Shown piece by piece: positions 19,902 through 22,803 of a stretch of 22,803 bases of DNA (its first letter is position 1; each line of letters begins with the position of its first letter). The notes under the pieces were generated by a model. That model was not told the origin of the DNA. It searched no databases and saw only the letters and a program-made list of their open reading frames with translations. The stretch is from JBBTVI01 sp038063315 (GTDB lineage Bacteria > Patescibacteriota > Minisyncoccia > Sungbacterales > HO2-52-23): contig JBBTVI010000042.1 in assembly GCA_038063315.1 (NCBI GenBank), forward strand, positions 1 through 22,803. Direction: 5' to 3'. Made by a program: the position numbers and the translations under genes.

Positions 19902-20756
19902 ATGAGGGAGAATCGGGTGAAAGGAAAAATGTTGGAATTGGTCGCGGTGGTTGGGGTTATGATCGGGGTGTTTTTTGTGGCTCGATACAAGATTTTCGGC
20001 AGAGATACTCGCGTAAGCCAGGGGCCTGTAACAGAGGTAGTTGCGGAAGCCGAAAGCGTGTCAAGCATGCCGCGGGCGGTGTGGGAGTTTGAGAAGCTCG
20101 CGTTGGATCCGAAAGCGCTCCGGCTTTTCACGCTCCCGGATGGCCGACTCGCCGGACCAATGTTCGCGGCGGATGACCCGATGGATGGTGTAGACGCGTG
20201 GATTGGTTTGGGCGGGATGGATTTCTATGCGCTTGTGGCGCGCTGGGAGGCAAGCGATAAGACAGCGCCATTATTCGCGCGGCCGGAGGAGAAGGGCAAA
20301 CGCGATTTTTCCGCGTTGTACTGGCTTCAGCGGGATTACGCGCCGGTGTATTATTTTCAAAATGCGGAAAATCTTGCGCGCGGTATGGAGATGCTGGCCA
20401 GAGGAGAGTTGATTCTCGCCTATGGTTGCTGGTGCGCTGCAGGCGTGGAGGATGCGTCTCCTGCCGGACCGCATTATTCCGGTGTTCGTGCGGTCGTGTA
20501 TCGGATAGAGAGGCAACGCGCGCCGGACGGTCGGGTTGTATCTGTTATGTACTGCAATCACTACACCAAGGCCTTGGTTAAATCTGATCAGGCCGGACGG
20601 GACGCGGCGCTTGTTCATTATCAGGGCATCGGTTCGGACACGATTACGTCGGTGGAGATGAGAGGCGCCGGGGTGCCGGTGTTTCTCATAGACGAGTTGA
20701 TTTATATGCTCGCTAAGAAGGGAGTCCACTGGCGTATTCCGGCTCCGCGCGGTTAA
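19902..20756 (+). CDS. TM-anchored protein of unknown function
   Basis: 284 residues from ATG 19902, chosen because AAGGAGG lies 5 bases upstream and the promoter at 19812-19840 excludes the earlier in-frame ATG at 19764. One N-terminal membrane segment (about 9-27, MLELVAVVGVMIGVFFVARY), then an acidic spacer and a soluble domain of about 220 residues. Notable parts are WIGLGGMDFYALVARW, DFSALYWLQRDYAPVYYFQN, a Cys pair in LAYGCWCAAG and VMYCNHYTKALVK. No family recognised. The Cys residues could bind a metal or form a disulfide. Single-gene transcript with its own promoter and terminator. Confidence 0.8.
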   Translation: MRENRVKGKMLELVAVVGVMIGVFFVARYKIFGRDTRVSQGPVTEVVAEAESVSSMPRAVWEFEKLALDPKALRLFTLPDGRLAGPMFAADDPMDGVDAWIGLGGMDFYALVARWEASDKTAPLFARPEEKGKRDFSALYWLQRDYAPVYYFQNAENLARGMEMLARGELILAYGCWCAAGVEDASPAGPHYSGVRAVVYRIERQRAPDGRVVSVMYCNHYTKALVKSDQAGRDAALVHYQGIGSDTITSVEMRGAGVPVFLIDELIYMLAKKGVHWRIPAPRG

Positions 20757-20798
20757 TCGGCGTGTCCAACCCTCATTTTCGGAAAAATCGTTAGTGTT

Positions 20799-20830
20799 GC
20801 GCCCTGCGTATTATCGCGGGGCGTTTTTTT
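20799..20830 (+). terminator. Intrinsic terminator after the 19902-20756 gene
   Basis: GCGCCCTGCG and CGCGGGGCGT pair over 10 bp (two G-U) around TATTAT, followed by seven T. Confidence 0.85.
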
Positions 20831-20848
20831 GCGCGGAACACCCTTCAC

Positions 20849-20944
20849 GTCATTGCGAGCGACCCCGAGTCTGTCGAGGGGGCGCGCGGCAATCCAGGAT
20901 TTAGATTGCTTCGTCGTCCTGCGGCAGGCCTCCTCGCAATGACG
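20849..20944. repeat. Dispersed repeat R1
   Basis: GTCATTGCGAGCGACCCCGA at left, TTGCTTCGTCGTCCTGCGGC and CTCCTCGCAATGACGG at right. Confidence 0.85.
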
Positions 20945-20970
20945 GCTGTGAGGGGTTACCGCGGGTGCCG

Positions 20971-20999
20971 TTGACTGAAAGAGCGTTTTCTGTTATAAG
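20971..20999 (+). promoter_or_regulatory. Promoter of the glycosyltransferase gene
   Basis: TTGACT (20971-20976), 17-base spacer, TATAAG (20994-20999). Six bases later comes the GTG start codon, so the mRNA would begin at or near the start codon. Confidence 0.6.
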
Positions 21000-21005
21000 G
21001 AACCC

Positions 21006-22358
21006 GTGAAGAAGCATCCTACAGCTGCCACGTCGAACGCGGCTTTTATATTTCTCCTGTACATACCAACGGCCGTGGTCTGTTATTTTGCGTTGTCCAG
21101 ACAGTACACGCCCATAAATGAATTTTCCTCTATTCGCCTTGGAATTCTCCTCCTGATTGCGCCAATTATTCTGAAATATATTATTCAACTGCTTATTGCC
21201 CCGTGGTATTCGGCTGTTGAGTATTTCCGATCGCGGAAACGCTCAGCCGACTATAATCCTTCAGTATCGGTGCTCATACCGGCATGGAACGAAGAGGTGG
21301 GAATTGAGGCAACGCTTACCTCAGTGCTTGACACTAATTACCCCGGCCTTGAAATCGTTGTGATAAACGACGGGTCTACGGATCGTACGCATGATGTGGT
21401 GACTCATTTTATTGAAACGTATCGAAGCAAAAAACAAAGACCGGGGGCCACTATCAAATATAAAAGCGTGCCAAACGGCGGCAAAGCCCGCGCTCTTAAT
21501 ATTGCTCTTTCCATGGCGCAAGGCGATATCATTATGACGATTGATTCAGACAGCGTTATGGACCGCAACGCGATTAAGAATATGGTCAAGCATTTTTCGG
21601 ACCCCCGCGTTACTTCTGTTGCGGGCAATGTGATCATCGGCAATCGCGCGCGGCCCATCGGACTCATCCAGCAATTCGAGTATCTGTACGGCTTTTATTT
21701 CAAACGCGCAGATTCCATGCTGAATGCCTTGTATATTGTCGGTGGGGCGGCCGCGGCATACCGTAGAGAAATTGTCATTCATGTCGGAGGGTTTGATGAG
21801 AGTATCATCACGGAAGACATTGAGCTCTCTACCCGTTTGCAAGATAATGGTTATCATATACGGTATGCCGCAGACGCAATTGTCTACACAGAATGCCCTT
21901 CTGATTTTGAAGGATTGTGCCGCCAGCGTTTGCGTTGGAAGTTCGGCCGCCTGTTGACGTTTTATAAATACCGCCATCTTTTTTTCAGCTTCAACAGGAA
22001 GCATAATTTCTACCTGTGCTTTTTGATTCTTCCGCTCGCATTATTTGCGGAGATTCTTCTTTTTTTTGAGGGCCTGTTGCTTTTCGTGTTTTACGCATAC
22101 ACGTTTTACACTAATGATTTCATGCCGTTGCTTTTTGTCATCGCTTTACTCACCAGTATCGTTTGTTTGCAGATTCTCTCAGATCCAAAAATTCGCTATC
22201 ATAAGAACCTGTTACTGCTTGCGCCTAACGCGTGGATTCTTTTTTACTTTATGGACATCGTTGAATATCAGGCGCTTATCAGGAGTATACGAAACTTGAT
22301 CACGAAACAGAATCTCAGCTGGCAAAAGTGGATACGCGTAGGGGTTTTCTCGAGGTGA
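21006..22358 (+). CDS. Membrane glycosyltransferase family 2, PgaC/cellulose synthase-like
   Basis: 450 residues with GTG start at 21006; TAAGGA precedes it at 5 bases and no other start is plausible. Two N-terminal membrane segments (about 12-30, 45-66) are followed by the cytoplasmic GT2 domain: SVSVLIPAWNEEVGIEATL, VVINDGSTDRT (Asp122), TIDSDSVM (Asp180, Asp182), TEDIEL (Asp271) and QRLRW (307-311), the full D,D,D,QxxRW set of processive enzymes. VPNGGKARALNIAL is also typical. About four more membrane segments follow at 335-430. It would polymerise a beta-linked sugar (poly-GlcNAc, hyaluronan or cellulose type; the substrate cannot be read) and pass it through the membrane. No pga- or bcs-like partner is in the window. 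Confidence 0.93.
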   Translation: MKKHPTAATSNAAFIFLLYIPTAVVCYFALSRQYTPINEFSSIRLGILLLIAPIILKYIIQLLIAPWYSAVEYFRSRKRSADYNPSVSVLIPAWNEEVGIEATLTSVLDTNYPGLEIVVINDGSTDRTHDVVTHFIETYRSKKQRPGATIKYKSVPNGGKARALNIALSMAQGDIIMTIDSDSVMDRNAIKNMVKHFSDPRVTSVAGNVIIGNRARPIGLIQQFEYLYGFYFKRADSMLNALYIVGGAAAAYRREIVIHVGGFDESIITEDIELSTRLQDNGYHIRYAADAIVYTECPSDFEGLCRQRLRWKFGRLLTFYKYRHLFFSFNRKHNFYLCFLILPLALFAEILLFFEGLLLFVFYAYTFYTNDFMPLLFVIALLTSIVCLQILSDPKIRYHKNLLLLAPNAWILFYFMDIVEYQALIRSIRNLITKQNLSWQKWIRVGVFSR

Positions 22359-22381
22359 CTTACGGAGTTAAACTTCGTAAG
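22359..22381. repeat. Small hairpin repeat TTACGAAG, second copy
   Basis: CTTACGGAG-TTAAA-CTTCGTAAG directly after the glycosyltransferase stop. Near copy of 11899-11919. Not followed by a T run. Confidence 0.7.
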
Positions 22382-22407
22382 GGGAGGCGAAATGTGGGAT
22401 AATGAAA

Positions 22408-22534
22408 TTAAAAATCCAGGCAGGGGGCGCTCAATCATAGGGGAAACGCGCTCCGGAGTTGATCCGGGAACGCCATGATTGACACCCCTTGTCTGGATTC
22501 TTTCGTGTCGCGGCCTCTTTTGCCGCACTGTCTA
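22408..22534 (-). ncRNA. Candidate small RNA on the minus strand
   Basis: Promoter-like sequence at 22535-22563, then hairpin GCGGC-AAAAGAG-GCCGC (22510-22526), then a long hairpin whose arms are 22413-22440 and 22472-22499, ending in GGATTTTTAATTT. No ORF. It lies antisense-downstream of the glycosyltransferase and could equally be only that gene's 3' structure. Confidence 0.35.
22413..22499. repeat. Long imperfect palindrome
   Basis: Left arm AATCCAGGCAGGGGGCGCTC and AATCATAG, right arm CATGATTGACACCCCTTGTC and TGGATT; about 24 of 28 positions pair. Inner CCGG-ATCAACT-CCGG hairpin at the top. A T run follows on the minus strand. Confidence 0.7.
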
Positions 22535-22563
22535 TCCGTAGAGCACAGTGTCCATGCTGTCAA
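22535..22563 (-). promoter_or_regulatory. Promoter-like sequence on the minus strand
   Basis: TTGACA (plus 22558-22563), 17-base spacer, TACGGA (plus 22535-22540; weak -10). Confidence 0.35.
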
Positions 22564-22571
22564 TATTGCCT

Positions 22572-22636
22572 TTTATAAAAAAACATTGTCCCGTATTTTG
22601 ATACAGGACAACGAGGAAGGGGATGTTTTTTATAAA
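22572..22636. repeat. Nested palindrome
   Basis: Outer arms TTTATAAAAAAACAT (22572-22586) and ATGTTTTTTATAAA (22623-22636); inner hairpin TTGTCC-GTAT-ATAC-GGACAA (22586-22611). The inner hairpin resembles GTCC-GTAC-AAA-GTAC-GGAC in the candidate RNA at 585-604 (minus strand). Confidence 0.65.
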
Positions 22637-22646
22637 CCCTACAGCC

Positions 22647-22803
22647 GTCATTGCGAGGAGTCAGACGATCCTTCGCGGAGTTTATCTCTTCGAGCCTGAG
22701 CCTCAGAGCCGAAGGCCTGAGCGCAGTCGAAGGGCTCAGGACAGGCTTCGCAATCCAGGGGGAGTCGTCATTGCGAGGAGTCCTGCTGCAGGACGACGAA
22801 GCA
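22647..22803. repeat. Dispersed repeats R1 and R5, cut by the window end
   Basis: GTCATTGCGAGGAGTCAGAC, then the R5 blocks (TCGAGCCTGAGCCTCAGAGC, GGCCTGAGCGCAGTCGAAGG), then GTCATTGCGAGGAGTCCTGC and GACGACGAAGCA at the last base. With the palindromes above it, this fills the gene-free end 22359-22803. Confidence 0.85.

Overview
The window looks like a contig from a Candidate Phyla Radiation (Patescibacteria/Parcubacteria-like) bacterium. This is inferred from the protein families present: a four-helix-bundle 23S-IVP protein, a GIY-YIG single-domain protein, a charged coiled-coil protein ending in a ribosome-free 'VQSIAEKSIEG' tail, an FEAHVINVTA-type exported family, and TM-anchored 'SPLxLTExGE' proteins. 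Intergenic DNA is packed with several short hairpin-forming repeat families. The standard genetic code fits all genes; no UGA recoding is needed. I found no rRNA, tRNA, CRISPR array or transposase.

Left part (1-2033): the start of an exported protein on the minus strand; then about 860 bases without a convincing gene that hold repeats, a consensus promoter with a matching terminator (candidate ~318-nt non-coding RNA) and a perfect 36-bp palindrome; then a TM-anchored protein whose distant paralogue lies at 19204-19728.

Central part (2034-12561), all genes on the minus strand: a surface-protein locus. A SipW/ER-type signal peptidase and a TM-anchored Ig-like protein sit among five exported proteins that share an almost identical export region (FEAHVINVTA). 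Four of the five also share a Cys-containing domain (LCPYLSKH, VPCFxGxCAQDW, FGCDLWVEV). Two consist of that domain alone. One carries a C-terminal von Willebrand A domain and one a beta-sandwich. The fifth (2034-3656) has only the export region, followed by a different ectodomain. An exported Hcp-like (type VI tube family) protein lies at the upstream end. Intergenic AT-rich palindromes built on TATTATG/CATAATA recur in this cluster. The simplest reading is a modular cell-surface or fibre system processed by a dedicated signal peptidase, in the manner of TasA/SipW; this is inference.

Right part (12880-22358): a possibly truncated coiled-coil gene, a RelE-like toxin with an AbrB-type antitoxin, a small membrane protein, then a likely minus-strand operon (TM protein, zincin, DUF2585 membrane protein, SEC-C/TPR protein, and possibly an AlkA-like glycosylase). 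Divergent from it is a TM-anchored unknown protein with a strong promoter, followed by a PgaC-like membrane glycosyltransferase. The last 445 bases are nested palindromes and repeats.

Outside the main cluster the most notable signals are four places where a promoter-like sequence, stable hairpins and a terminator occur without an ORF (about 505-856, 7721-8062, 11592-11782, 22408-22563), and several genes whose promoter -10 box lies only about 7-10 bases before the start codon (leaderless mRNAs).
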